From the NCBI RefSeq assembly GCF_001412215.1, contig NZ_LLWP01000005.1:186001-250000 (forward strand): DNA of 64,000 nt, written 5' to 3'. Of the stretch, positions 1 to 8,672 are shown piece after piece (position 1 is the first letter of the stretch; every line of letters begins with the position of its first letter). The stretch is from Pedobacter sp. Hv1. Lineage in GTDB: Bacteria > Bacteroidota > Bacteroidia > Sphingobacteriales > Sphingobacteriaceae. Under the pieces are notes generated by a model that was not told the origin of the DNA, searched no databases, and saw only the letters and a list, made by a program, of their open reading frames with translations. The translations under genes were made by a program, and so were the position numbers.

Positions 1-1
1 C

Positions 2-436
2 GTAATTGAGCAAGATAAAGACTTGAGCTTGGAAGGTGCAGACCAAATGACAGTTGTTACTGAAAAAGCACCTAGTGAGGCCTCGATTAAGGATTTGATC
101 TTTGCCAATAAGATTGTAAAACACACCAAATCGAACACCATTGTTTTTGTAAAAGACAATGTGCTATTGGCAAGTGGTGTTGGTCAAACCTCGAGGGTTG
201 ATGCCTTGAAACAAGCAGTAATTAAAGCAGATTCATTTGGTTTCAGCTTAATTGATGCAGTAATGGCTTCTGATGCGTTTTTCCCTTTCCCAGACTGCGT
301 TGAATTGGCAGCTGAAGCAGGCATTATTGCCGTTTTGCAACCAGGTGGCTCAATTAAAGACCAAGATTCTATTGCCATGGCCAACCAAAAAGGGATAGCG
401 ATGGTAACGACTGGGGTTAGGCATTTTAAACATTAA
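2..436 (+). CDS. purH: Bifunctional AICAR transformylase/IMP cyclohydrolase, C-terminal part (partial)
   Basis: The reading frame is open at the left edge, so only the last 144 residues are present. They match the C-terminal end of the AICAR formyltransferase domain of PurH, which carries out the last two steps of IMP synthesis in the cytoplasm. Recognisable stretches are the SNTIVF and GVGQTSRVDA segments, SDAFFPFPD, and the terminal IAAVLQPGGS-like block (here IIAVLQPGGSIKDQDSI) ending MVTTGVRHFKH, the usual family C-terminus. The stop is normal and the visible part shows no damage. An in-frame TTG at 23 is an internal codon, not a start. The upstream purine gene order cannot be seen. Confidence 0.95.
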   Translation, partial: VIEQDKDLSLEGADQMTVVTEKAPSEASIKDLIFANKIVKHTKSNTIVFVKDNVLLASGVGQTSRVDALKQAVIKADSFGFSLIDAVMASDAFFPFPDCVELAAEAGIIAVLQPGGSIKDQDSIAMANQKGIAMVTTGVRHFKH

Positions 437-444
437 TTAAAGGA

Positions 445-500
445 GTCCGAAGTCGGAAGTCTGGAGTCTGAAGTCCTGAGTTCAAAGTTTGGAGTTGGGA
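445..500. repeat. AGTC-phrase repeat just after the purH stop
   Basis: Stuttering words of the form AGTCxGxAGTC and AGTTxGGAGTT start nine bases after the purH stop. It is one of eight such tracts in this window. It is non-coding. The rest of the gap to mreB holds the hairpin element at 542-597 and the mreB promoter. Confidence 0.6.
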
Positions 501-541
501 AAGGGCTTGCTGATTGGCCAAGTACTACTGCCTTTAAACAA

Positions 542-597
542 TAAACCTGATAGCAGTGGAGCCCAATTTTTAATTGGCGAAACGGATAGCAGGGCTA
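542..597 (+). repeat. GATAGCAG-flanked hairpin element, copy 1
   Basis: The element starts with TAAACCTGATAGCAGTGG and ends with AAACGGATAGCAGGGCTA. Between these is a hairpin with stem CCAATT/AATTGG and loop TTT. CCTG at 546-549 can also pair with CAGG at 590-593. A second copy at 24873-24936 keeps both ends but has a different stem. It lies in the purH-mreB gap and overlaps a spurious minus-strand ORF. Confidence 0.7.
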
Positions 598-703
598 AAA
601 AGACCGATGCGCACAGGATATTGATTTTCAAATGATTTTGAACAAAATAAATACCTTGTACCGCAGATTTTTTTAATTTTAAATATAATAAAAACACTAT
701 TTT

Positions 704-711
704 TACATTTG
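704..711 (+). promoter_or_regulatory. mreB promoter, -7 element
   Basis: TACATTTG matches the Bacteroidota -7 consensus TAnnTTTG and lies 42 bases before the mreB start. No clear TTG -33 box is seen upstream, where the sequence is T- and A-rich. Confidence 0.5.
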
Positions 712-753
712 AATAGTATACATTAACTAGCATAAAATAATTACGAGATATAA

Positions 754-1776
754 ATGGGTTTATTTAATTGGTTTACACAAGAGGTAGCTATTGATTTAGG
801 TACCGCAAACACCCTCATCATACATAACGATAAAGTAGTAGTTGACGAACCTTCGATTGTTGCATTTGACAGACAGACCAACAAAATTATTGCAATTGGC
901 CGTCAGGCGATGCAAATGGAAGGTAAAACACACGATAATATTAGAACGGTTAGACCTTTAAAAGATGGTGTAATTGCAGATTTTAACGCTGCTGAAGCCA
1001 TGATTAAAGGGATGATTCGCATGTTAAACGGCGGTAAAGGATGGATGTTCCCTTCTTTAAGAATGGTAATCTGTATTCCTTCGGGCATTACTGAGGTAGA
1101 AAAAAGAGCGGTTAGAGATAGTGCCGAAATTGCTGGTGCAAAAGAAGTTTACTTGATACACGAGCCTATGGCAGCTGCTGTAGGTATTGGAATTGATGTG
1201 GAAGAGCCAATGGGCAACATGATTATCGATATTGGTGGTGGTACCACTGAGATTGCTGTAATTGCCTTATCTGGTATTGTTTGCGATCAATCGATCCGTG
1301 TTGCGGGAGATAACTTCGACTCTGATATTGTGAATTATATCCGTCGCCAACACAACATTATGATTGGCGACCGTACAGCAGAAAAGATTAAAATTGAGGT
1401 TGGCGCTGCTTTGCCTGAGCTTTCAGATCCACCTGCGGATTTTGCAGTACAAGGAAGAGATTTAATGACTGGTGTGCCTAAACAAATTACTGTATCTTAT
1501 ACTGAAATTGCGCACTGCTTGGATAAATCGATCTCTAAAATTGAAGAAGCAATTTTAAAAGCTTTAGAGATTACACCACCAGAGCTTTCGGCAGATATTT
1601 ACCAAACTGGCATTTATTTAACAGGTGGTGGTGCATTGTTACGCGGTTTAGATAAACGTGTGGCCGCCAAAACAAAGTTGCCTGTACATGTGGCCGAAGA
1701 TCCACTTCGTGCGGTTGTACGTGGTACAGGTATCGCTTTGAAAAACATTGGTAATTTTAAATTTTTAATGCAATAA
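754..1776 (+). CDS. mreB: Rod shape-determining protein MreB
   Basis: This is an actin-like ATPase that polymerises under the inner membrane and guides lateral peptidoglycan synthesis. The 340-residue length is normal. Visible marks are the phosphate-1 motif AIDLGTANT near the N-terminus, IHEPMAAAVG, the phosphate-2 motif DIGGGTTEIAVI, and the adenosine-binding LTGGGALLRGL near the C-terminus. The N-terminus GLFNWFTQEVAI fits a membrane-touching start. It heads the cell-shape cluster mreB-mreC-mreD-mrdA-rodA, all on the same strand, and has its own TAnnTTTG promoter. A phrase-repeat spacer of about 70 bp separates it from mreC. Confidence 0.97.
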   Translation: MGLFNWFTQEVAIDLGTANTLIIHNDKVVVDEPSIVAFDRQTNKIIAIGRQAMQMEGKTHDNIRTVRPLKDGVIADFNAAEAMIKGMIRMLNGGKGWMFPSLRMVICIPSGITEVEKRAVRDSAEIAGAKEVYLIHEPMAAAVGIGIDVEEPMGNMIIDIGGGTTEIAVIALSGIVCDQSIRVAGDNFDSDIVNYIRRQHNIMIGDRTAEKIKIEVGAALPELSDPPADFAVQGRDLMTGVPKQITVSYTEIAHCLDKSISKIEEAILKALEITPPELSADIYQTGIYLTGGGALLRGLDKRVAAKTKLPVHVAEDPLRAVVRGTGIALKNIGNFKFLMQ

Positions 1777-1783
1777 ATAGAGT

Positions 1784-1845
1784 TGCGGGTTATGAGTTAA
1801 AGGTTAAAAGTCTAAACTCATAACCCATAACTCACAACTCATAAC
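1784..1845. repeat. Phrase repeat with inverted arms between mreB and mreC
   Basis: The words GGTTATGAGTTAAAGGTTAAAAG are followed by the inverted words CTCATAACCCATAACTC and ACTCATAACC, so the spacer can fold back on itself. It begins eight bases after the mreB stop. Confidence 0.55.
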
Positions 1846-1849
1846 CAAG

Positions 1850-2683
1850 ATGCGTAACCTTTGGATTTTCGTCAGCAGATATAACGCATTTTTCTTTTTC
1901 ATTATTTTCTTTACTGTTGGCATTATCTTAACGATTAAGAACAATGCCTATCAGCATAGCATTACCTTAAACTCTACCAATGCCATTGTAGGCAGCGCCT
2001 ATGAGCGTTTAAATGTGGCCAAGCGGTATTTAAATCTTGGTCAGGTTAATGATAGCCTAGCCCTGGAAAATGCAAAACTGAGAACGGAGTTAATTGCCCT
2101 CAAAAATGTAGACAGCAGTAAAACAGCTGTAATTAAAGATACTGTATACCACCAGCAGTATACCTTGGTTTCGGCTAAGGTGATTAAGAACTCTATTAAT
2201 TTGGCTAATAACATCATTACCATTAATAGAGGTACCAATGCAGGTATTGAAAAAGACATGGCAGTTATTTCGCCACAAAGAGGAATAATTGGATTTGTAC
2301 TACATGTTTCGCCACAGTTTGCTACCATTAGAACTTTACTAAATAAAGAAACACTGATTAGTGTAACCATTAAAAAAAACAATGCATTTGGTTCTTTGGT
2401 ATGGGGCGATGGCAATTTTGATGTGAGTAAAGCTTTTGTTAAAGAAATTCCAAACCACTTTAAGCTGAATGTTGGCGATACCATTATTACTTCTGGGGCT
2501 GGTGGTTTTCCGAAAGGGATTGAAGTTGGCAGAATTAGCAAACCTCGATCAAATGCCGGAGACGGATCAATAGAGATTAAGCTTTTTAATGATTTTAGTA
2601 CTTTACAATATGTTTATGTCATTAAAAATCGTTTGGCACAGGAACAAAAAACTTTAGAAACCCAATTACCAAATGAACAGTAA
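1850..2683 (+). CDS. mreC: Rod shape-determining protein MreC
   Basis: MreC is a bitopic inner-membrane protein that links MreB to the periplasmic elongation machinery. The 277 residues show one N-terminal membrane helix (about residues 12-28, FFFFIIFFTVGIILTI), a helical coiled-coil stretch (about 58-90), then the two beta domains with the family blocks INRGTNAGIEKDMAVIS, PQRGIIGFV and ITSGAGGFPKGIEVG. The stop overlaps the start of mreD by 11 bases, which points to translational coupling. Confidence 0.93.
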   Translation: MRNLWIFVSRYNAFFFFIIFFTVGIILTIKNNAYQHSITLNSTNAIVGSAYERLNVAKRYLNLGQVNDSLALENAKLRTELIALKNVDSSKTAVIKDTVYHQQYTLVSAKVIKNSINLANNIITINRGTNAGIEKDMAVISPQRGIIGFVLHVSPQFATIRTLLNKETLISVTIKKNNAFGSLVWGDGNFDVSKAFVKEIPNHFKLNVGDTIITSGAGGFPKGIEVGRISKPRSNAGDGSIEIKLFNDFSTLQYVYVIKNRLAQEQKTLETQLPNEQ

Positions 2684-3188
2684 AGTTATACTTCTCAATA
2701 TCTTTAGGTGGGTGATCCTTTTGTTTGTGCAGATATTCTTGTTGCGTAACCTGATTTTCTATAACCTCTCTACGCCTTTTATATACGTACTGTTTTTGCT
2801 GGTACTTCCTTTTAGAATTCCCAACATATTGTTATTTATTATCGCTTTTGGTACTGGTTTAACCATTGATACTTTTTATGATACCATTGGCGTACATACC
2901 ACAGCTTGTGTAGCTTTGGCTTTTGTAAGGATTTTATTTATTTCGGTAAGTTTAAATCGGGATTCTATTGACGAGCCTGAACCTTCGTTAGGCAATATGG
3001 GGATCAAATGGTTTTCCATTTATGCCCTGTTGTGCATCTTTGTACATCATATTTTTGTGTTCTTTTTAGAGGCTTTTAAACTCAATGAGTTTTATTATAC
3101 TTTAACCAGAAGCTTGTTAAGCGTTGTTTTTACCTTATTTGTTGTTTTGTTGGTAGAGTTCATCTTCCACAATAGAAAATCGAGCTAA
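2673..3188 (+). CDS. mreD: Rod shape-determining protein MreD
   Basis: This small polytopic membrane protein has 171 residues and about five hydrophobic helices. The sequence itself is poorly conserved, as is usual for MreD. The call rests on length, hydrophobicity and its position between mreC and the PBP2 gene, overlapping both (11 bases with mreC, one base with mrdA). It is thought to act with MreC in the elongasome. Confidence 0.88.
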   Translation: MNSKVILLNIFRWVILLFVQIFLLRNLIFYNLSTPFIYVLFLLVLPFRIPNILLFIIAFGTGLTIDTFYDTIGVHTTACVALAFVRILFISVSLNRDSIDEPEPSLGNMGIKWFSIYALLCIFVHHIFVFFLEAFKLNEFYYTLTRSLLSVVFTLFVVLLVEFIFHNRKSS

Positions 3189-5182
3189 TGGATCAACTGT
3201 TTAATCGAAAATATATTATTCAAGGAATATTTGTTCTACTTGCCTTAATTCTTTTGGGCAAGCTTTTCTATATACAGATTGTTAGTGATAAATATTTTTT
3301 GAATGCCAATAGCAACGTACTGCGTAGGCAATACATTTATCCTGCTAGAGGTGTTATTTTTGACCGGAACAACAAGGTTCTGGCACAAAATCAGCCTACA
3401 TACGATCTACTTGTGATCCCTAACGATGTAAAGCCATTTGATACTTTATCACTTTGCCAGATTATTGGGATTGACATGGATCAGTTTAGAGAAAAGTTTC
3501 GCAAAGCAGTTGTACAATCGAGATATCAGGAAACTATTTTCCAAAAGCTCTTATCTGTACAAACCTATGCCATGTTACAAGAGCGGATGTACAATTACAG
3601 AGGCTTTAGTGTACGAAAAAGAACCATTAGGTATTACCCAGATAGTATAGCCAGTCATTTTTTGGGCTATATGCAAGAGGTTAACCCTAAAGACATTGAA
3701 AAATATCAAGGTTATTATAAATCTGCAGATTATATTGGCAAAAGTGGTATAGAAAAGGCGTATGAATTAGAGTTGAGAGGTACGAAGGGTGTAACCTACA
3801 TGCTCTACAATGCCCGTAACGTAGCGCAAGGGAGTTATAACAATGGCAAATTAGATTCAGCCGCTATTTCTGGCGAACAGCTAGTTTCTACAATTGACAG
3901 TAGGATACAAAGATTGGGCGAACAGCTTTTGGCCAATAAGGTGGGGAGTGTGGTTGCCATAGAACCTAGTACTGGAGAAGTTCTGGCCTTTGTAAGCAGT
4001 CCTGGATACGACCCTAATAAATTAGTAGGTAATAGCTTCAGTACTAATTACAGTGGCATTCGTGCAAATCCCTATAAAGCATTTAATGTTAGACCCATTC
4101 AAGGACAATATTCTCCAGGTTCTGCATTTAAACCCTTAGATGCATTGATTGCCTTGAGTGAAGGCGTAGTTGACCCAAACACCACATTTTTCTGCCCTGG
4201 TTATTACAAAGCTGGTAACCGAACATTCAAATGCGAGCATACAGATGGGCCAACTGCCTTACGTAGGGGGATTGCCCGCTCTTGTAATACTTATTTCTAC
4301 AATATTTTTGAAAAACTGATGACCAAAAATGGGCGTTCGTTGGCTAAACAACAAAGCACCTATAATGACTGGCAAAATAAAGTAAGAAAATTTGGGATTG
4401 GGGATACTTTAGGTATTGATCTACCTGGTGAAAAGGCCAGAAAACTTTTCAGGCCTGAAGATTACGACAAACAACATAAAGGCAAATACTGGGGTAATAC
4501 CACGATCATGTCTATTGCCATTGGTCAAGGAGAAATTAACACCACACCATTACAAATGGCCAATATTATGGCCATTATTGCCAACCAAGGTTATTACATT
4601 AAACCCCATGTGGTTAAAGCAATTGGAAATGGCAAAGCTATAGATCCAAAATATAAAGAAAAACATTATGCAGGTATCGACAAAAGATACTTTGCCCCTG
4701 TAATAGATGGAATGCAAGATGCTGTAAACTCTTCTATAGGCACAGCAAGAGAATCTAGATTACCGAATGGGCTCATTATGTGTGGAAAAACTGGGACCGT
4801 AGAAAATACCCATGGCAAAAGCCACTCTGTATTTATAGGCTTTGCCCCCAGAGAAAATCCAAAAATTGCCATCGCCGTAATTATTGAAAATGCAGGTTAT
4901 GGGGGCACTTACGCTGCTCCGATTGCCAGTTTCATTACAGAAAAGTATTTAACAGATACTTTATCGGGCAGAAGAATTAATGGAAGTACGGCACAAATGT
5001 TTATGGCCGATAACTTATTACCAGCATTACAGGATAAGAAACCAAAAACGATAAAAAAGACAGATAGTTTAGTACTTGATAGCCTTAAGAAAAAATTGCC
5101 AACGAAAACAAAAATAGCCCAAAACCAATTTAATAAAACAGCCATTAAACCGAAGAACAATGCAACCACAACAAAGCAGTAG
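3188..5182 (+). CDS. mrdA: Penicillin-binding protein 2, peptidoglycan DD-transpeptidase
   Basis: This is a class B PBP that crosslinks peptidoglycan during elongation together with RodA. It has 664 residues: an N-terminal anchor helix (about 10-30), a pedestal/dimerisation domain (about 45-220) and a transpeptidase domain (about 230-590). Catalytic motifs are SxxK at S312-K315 (SAFK), SxN at S365-N367 (SCN) and KTG at 534-536. The tail after about residue 600 is lysine-rich and low in complexity. The start overlaps the mreD stop by one base, and rodA begins inside its 3' end. Confidence 0.96.
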   Translation: MDQLFNRKYIIQGIFVLLALILLGKLFYIQIVSDKYFLNANSNVLRRQYIYPARGVIFDRNNKVLAQNQPTYDLLVIPNDVKPFDTLSLCQIIGIDMDQFREKFRKAVVQSRYQETIFQKLLSVQTYAMLQERMYNYRGFSVRKRTIRYYPDSIASHFLGYMQEVNPKDIEKYQGYYKSADYIGKSGIEKAYELELRGTKGVTYMLYNARNVAQGSYNNGKLDSAAISGEQLVSTIDSRIQRLGEQLLANKVGSVVAIEPSTGEVLAFVSSPGYDPNKLVGNSFSTNYSGIRANPYKAFNVRPIQGQYSPGSAFKPLDALIALSEGVVDPNTTFFCPGYYKAGNRTFKCEHTDGPTALRRGIARSCNTYFYNIFEKLMTKNGRSLAKQQSTYNDWQNKVRKFGIGDTLGIDLPGEKARKLFRPEDYDKQHKGKYWGNTTIMSIAIGQGEINTTPLQMANIMAIIANQGYYIKPHVVKAIGNGKAIDPKYKEKHYAGIDKRYFAPVIDGMQDAVNSSIGTARESRLPNGLIMCGKTGTVENTHGKSHSVFIGFAPRENPKIAIAVIIENAGYGGTYAAPIASFITEKYLTDTLSGRRINGSTAQMFMADNLLPALQDKKPKTIKKTDSLVLDSLKKKLPTKTKIAQNQFNKTAIKPKNNATTTKQ

Positions 5183-6425
5183 ATTCTTTTTTAATGTAGA
5201 TTGGGTAACTATATTGATCTATGTTGCCCTGTGCGTGATTGGTTTTTTAAATATCTACTCGGTACAGTTTAAACCAGACACTGCACAAGGTTTTAGTTTT
5301 ACAGCCGAGTATGGCAAACAATTGATATTTGTGGTTACTGGGCTAGTATTGGGCCTATCTATCCTCTTATTTGATGCCAAATTTTTTAGTGTATTTGCCC
5401 CCGTAATCTATGGCATTACCATCGTTTTACTGTTGGCGGTATTGGTAGTAGGGAGAAATGTGGGTGGCAACCAAGCATGGATACCTCTTGGTTCTTTTAG
5501 GCTACAGCCTTCAGAGTTTGCCAAGTTTGGTACAGCCTTATTGCTAGCGAGGTATATCAGCTCTTTTAATGTCAAACTAAATTCGGTACGTCCAGTACTG
5601 ATCTGTATAGCAATCATCGTTCTACCTATGGGATTGATTATCTTACAGCCAGATGCCGGCTCAATGCTTGTTTTCCTCTCTTTCATGTTCCCCTTGTATA
5701 GAGAAGGTTTACCGGGTAATTTGTTAATTATCTTTTGGGGTGCTGTTTTGCTCTTTATCCTCAATTTATTTCTATCTCCATTTATATTGATTTTTTCTAT
5801 TCTCGTAATTGGAGGACTATTTGCCTATAACAACAGAAAACGCTTACAGAAAATGATCAATATTGGCATTATTACCTTAATTGCCATTTGTTATTTATTT
5901 GTAGCTAAGTATGCTTTTAACAATATACTATTACCACACCAACGCACACGGATTGAATTGATTTTAGGGCTAACTAGTGATAATAAGGGTGCTGGATGGA
6001 ACGTGATCCAATCTAAAATAGCCATTGGTTCTGGTCAGGTTACAGGAAGAGGTTTTTTACAGGGTACACAGGCTAAATATGGTTATTTACCTGCAAAAAG
6101 TACAGATTTTATCTTTTCAACTGTTGGAGAGGAATGGGGTTTTGTAGGTTGTTTTGTTGTGATTTGCTTGTATGTATTCTTACTCTTAAGAATTGTTAAC
6201 ATGGCCGAGCGACAGCGTTCGTCTTTCTCTAGGGTTTATGGTTATTGCATTGCCTGCATTATCTTCTTCCACTTGTTTATCAATATCGGGATGGCCATCG
6301 GTATCATGCCAGTTATCGGGATTCCATTGCCTTTTATCAGTTATGGTGGGTCTTCTTTATGGAGTTTTACCATCTTGCTGTTTATCTTCCTTAAACTAGA
6401 TTCGAATAGAATGGGATTTATTTAG
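5160..6425 (+). CDS. rodA: Rod shape-determining protein RodA, SEDS glycosyltransferase
   Basis: RodA polymerises lipid II into glycan strands and works with PBP2. The 421 residues form about ten membrane helices. SEDS marks are GGNQAWIPLGSFRLQPSEFAK, ILQPDAGSML, the long loop block TGRGFLQGTQAKYGYLPA with STDFIFSTVGEEWGF, and the C-terminal GIPLPFISYGGSS. The ATG overlaps the PBP2 gene by 23 bases, so the two are translationally linked. A stop-proximal repeat spacer follows. Confidence 0.96.
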   Translation: MQPQQSSRFFFNVDWVTILIYVALCVIGFLNIYSVQFKPDTAQGFSFTAEYGKQLIFVVTGLVLGLSILLFDAKFFSVFAPVIYGITIVLLLAVLVVGRNVGGNQAWIPLGSFRLQPSEFAKFGTALLLARYISSFNVKLNSVRPVLICIAIIVLPMGLIILQPDAGSMLVFLSFMFPLYREGLPGNLLIIFWGAVLLFILNLFLSPFILIFSILVIGGLFAYNNRKRLQKMINIGIITLIAICYLFVAKYAFNNILLPHQRTRIELILGLTSDNKGAGWNVIQSKIAIGSGQVTGRGFLQGTQAKYGYLPAKSTDFIFSTVGEEWGFVGCFVVICLYVFLLLRIVNMAERQRSSFSRVYGYCIACIIFFHLFINIGMAIGIMPVIGIPLPFISYGGSSLWSFTILLFIFLKLDSNRMGFI

Positions 6426-6450
6426 CTCTTGGTTCATTGGTCATTAGTTC

Positions 6451-6647
6451 ATTAGTAAAAAGTAATTAGTACAAAGTATAAAGACCAAGCATAGTGTCCT
6501 AATTTTGTGAGCATAATCACATTTTGTGAACCATCGGTTGTAGGTTATGTGTTCCAGGTTGTGGGTTTGGGCTTTTCACCTTACGCTTATTAGTAAAAAG
6601 TAATTAGTACAAAGTATAAAGACCGAGCATAATCACATTTTGTGAAG
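6451..6647. repeat. Direct repeats in the rodA downstream gap
   Basis: TAGTAAAAAGTAATTAGTAC with the following ACAAAGTATAAAGACC occurs at about 6453-6486 and again at about 6591-6624. GCATAATCACATTTTGTGAA occurs at 6511-6530 and again right after the second copy. The rest of the 6426-6780 gap is phrase-like (TTTAAGCCTTCGGCTTT and similar) with no ORF that I support. Confidence 0.65.
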
Positions 6648-6780
6648 CTTTAGGGAATAATGATTGTTCTTTTTGAATCCTGAGCTTTATGCCTTCAGCT
6701 TTAAGCTTCCTACCCCCTTACACCCTACACCTTTTATCTTAAACCCCATGCCCAGCTTTAAGCCTTCGGCTTTCCGCTCC

Positions 6781-7836
6781 TTACGCCTTAAACCTCTGGT
6801 TCAGCAGCTCGTAAAACTTGTCTACTGTGGTTTGTTTTTCTGCCCAATTGTTTTTAAGTGCATAGTTATTTTTAAAGAAATTGTCTGCAGCTTCAAAATT
6901 TGGCAGTTTATTGGCAATATCAATTGCTTCTGCATAGGCCAAGTTGTACCCATTAAATAAATCTTTAATGTAGAGTAATTTGTCGTTCAGATTGATTGCC
7001 TGTTTCAGATCAGCAATAGCGGGTTTAGCAGAGTTGATATTGTTATTTGGTGTTTTACCCGCCAATAGGTCATTTAGTGTTGGCTTATAGTTTGGATCTT
7101 CAACAGCTTCGGTCTGTTTAACAATTGGTGTTGGTACAGGAGCTACCTCAAGATCAAGTTCTTCTTTTGCTATCGGAAATACTTCTTCTTCCTTTTTATA
7201 TACCAAAAATGGCTCTGGGCCTATCTCATCATCTTCTTCTGTTTCTTGGATTTCGACAATTGGTTCTATATTGATTTTCCTTTTCTCTGCAATGATCCGT
7301 TCTTCTTCGTCACTTAATGGCCTGTTAAAAAGTTCATCGACACTTTTCTCTTCGAAATCGAATTTTTCGTGTTCTGCATGGTCATTTAAAATGAACTCGA
7401 AAGTAGATGGAGATTGGTCTATTTTAAAGATTTCTTCTTCTATCTCTGCCAAAGGTGGCTCTGCTTGGGGTATAATTTCTGCTTTTGGGCTTTGATCAGC
7501 TATTTCTTCCACAAAAGTAACTGTTTCAATTTGTTGCTCTTCTTGCATCTCATCGTTTGCAAAAGAGGGTGATGAAATGAGTTCTTCTTCTTGAAAATTA
7601 ATTTGCTCATTTATTGCTTCTTCTTCTGCCTCTGGTAAGGCCAAAGGGGCTTGCTGATTGTTGCTAATTTTCTTGATAATTTGAACATGATCTGCTAAGA
7701 AGTTGGCATTTGCATGAAAAAGCTCCAACTCTAACTCACTGAGCTGTTGAGGATTTTGAGCTAAAAATTGATATTGTTCATTCAATTCGTTTAATATCAA
7801 TCCTATTTTCTTAAAAAGATCTTCTTGTTTCATCAT
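6781..7836 (-). CDS. Acidic protein of unknown function
   Basis: I do not recognise a named family. The 351-residue product is strongly acidic. Residues 1-60 are helical with many Gln and Leu. A long Glu/Asp-rich low-complexity middle (about 65-255) looks disordered. A compact C-terminal segment of about 85 residues (from DLKQAINLNDKLLYI to the end) is less biased and is probably the conserved folded part. There is no signal peptide or membrane helix. The gene is convergent with rodA and divergent from tdk. The tail looks as if it could bind a partner, but no function can be assigned. Confidence 0.75.
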   Translation of the reverse strand: MMKQEDLFKKIGLILNELNEQYQFLAQNPQQLSELELELFHANANFLADHVQIIKKISNNQQAPLALPEAEEEAINEQINFQEEELISSPSFANDEMQEEQQIETVTFVEEIADQSPKAEIIPQAEPPLAEIEEEIFKIDQSPSTFEFILNDHAEHEKFDFEEKSVDELFNRPLSDEEERIIAEKRKINIEPIVEIQETEEDDEIGPEPFLVYKKEEEVFPIAKEELDLEVAPVPTPIVKQTEAVEDPNYKPTLNDLLAGKTPNNNINSAKPAIADLKQAINLNDKLLYIKDLFNGYNLAYAEAIDIANKLPNFEAADNFFKNNYALKNNWAEKQTTVDKFYELLNQRFKA

Positions 7837-7904
7837 AATGGCTTAACGAAATAATTAGGGATTTATGTTAATAAATGACAATCAAAAGTACTATAAAATT
7901 CTAT

Positions 7905-7912
7905 TATATTTG
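7905..7912 (+). promoter_or_regulatory. tdk promoter, -7 element
   Basis: TATATTTG matches TAnnTTTG exactly and lies 20 bases before the ATG at 7932. Because it sits downstream of the alternative start at 7875, a transcript from it could only use 7932. Confidence 0.55.
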
Positions 7913-7931
7913 GCTAAAAATACCTTTACAA

Positions 7932-8507
7932 ATGTTATTCAGCGAGCAAAACTTTAGAAGGGGAGAATTTTGTGGAAGCATAGAAGTAATTTGCGGATCC
8001 ATGTTCTCTGGCAAAACAGAAGAATTAATAAGAAGATTGAAACGAGCTCAGATTGCGAAGTTAAATGTAGAGATATTTAAACCTAGAACAGACACGCGTT
8101 ATGATGAAACCGCAGTAGTTTCGCATGATTTAAATTCTATCCAATCTACTCCGGTAGAAAGCTCATCGGCCATTTTATTGTTAGGTGCCAACACTCAAGT
8201 TGTTGGGATTGATGAAGCACAGTTTTTTGACGAAGACTTACCTGAAGTTTGCAACAAATTAGCTTTAAAAGGAATTAGGGTAATTATTGCAGGTTTAGAC
8301 ATGGATTTTTTGGGTAAACCATTTGGCCCAATGCCTGCCTTATTGGCCATTGCAGAGCATGTAACTAAAGTAAATGCGGTGTGCATGCAATGTGGAAGTC
8401 CTGCTGTTTACTCTTACCGTACTGTTGCCAACGAAAATAAAATTCTACTGGGCGAAAAAGACAGTTATGAGCCTCGTTGTAGAGCTTGTTACAATGCACT
8501 TGGGTAG
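7932..8507 (+). CDS. tdk: Thymidine kinase
   Basis: This type II thymidine kinase salvages thymidine to dTMP in the cytoplasm. The 191 residues carry the P-loop [14 protein letters not shown], the DE box GIDEAQFF, the lasso region ([15 protein letters not shown]) and the four-cysteine zinc site (CMQC ... CRAC). The frame is open back to 7875, but the extra 19 residues (Ile/Lys/Tyr rich) precede the family start, and a promoter lies inside them. I therefore use 7932, giving [11 protein letters not shown]. It is divergent from the acidic protein gene. Confidence 0.95.
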   Translation: MLFSEQNFRRGEFCGSIEVICGSMFSGKTEELIRRLKRAQIAKLNVEIFKPRTDTRYDETAVVSHDLNSIQSTPVESSSAILLLGANTQVVGIDEAQFFDEDLPEVCNKLALKGIRVIIAGLDMDFLGKPFGPMPALLAIAEHVTKVNAVCMQCGSPAVYSYRTVANENKILLGEKDSYEPRCRACYNALG

Positions 8508-8517
8508 GTGTTGGTAG

Positions 8518-8660
8518 AAAATTTAAAGTAAAAAGTGTAAAGTAGAAAGTTTAAAGTCTAGAGTCTTAAGTCCAGGGTCTGGAGAAAAGAAGTTAAAAGA
8601 CTATAGTCCATGGTCTTGAGTAGAAAAGTTAATAGGTCTAAATACTAACTACTATATACT
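8518..8660. repeat. AAAGT/AGTC phrase repeat between tdk and the subtilase
   Basis: The tract begins 10 bases after the tdk stop with words such as AAAGTAGAAAGTTTAAAGTC, then AGTCTAGAGTCTTAAGTCC, then TACTAACTACTATATACTAA. It fills the gap between the convergent tdk and protease genes. No terminator hairpin is obvious. Confidence 0.55.
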
Positions 8661-8672
8661 AATTACTAAAAA

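Noticed and set aside
482-733. Minus-strand ORF of 83 residues in the purH-mreB gap
   Set aside because: It overlaps the phrase repeat, the hairpin element and the mreB promoter; the protein looks like translated repeat sequence.
2041-2541. Minus-strand ORF of 166 residues inside mreC
   Set aside because: mreC has clear homology and operon context on the other strand; this is a shadow ORF.
7875-7931. N-terminal extension of thymidine kinase
   Set aside because: An exact TAnnTTTG promoter lies inside it and the family begins near 7932.
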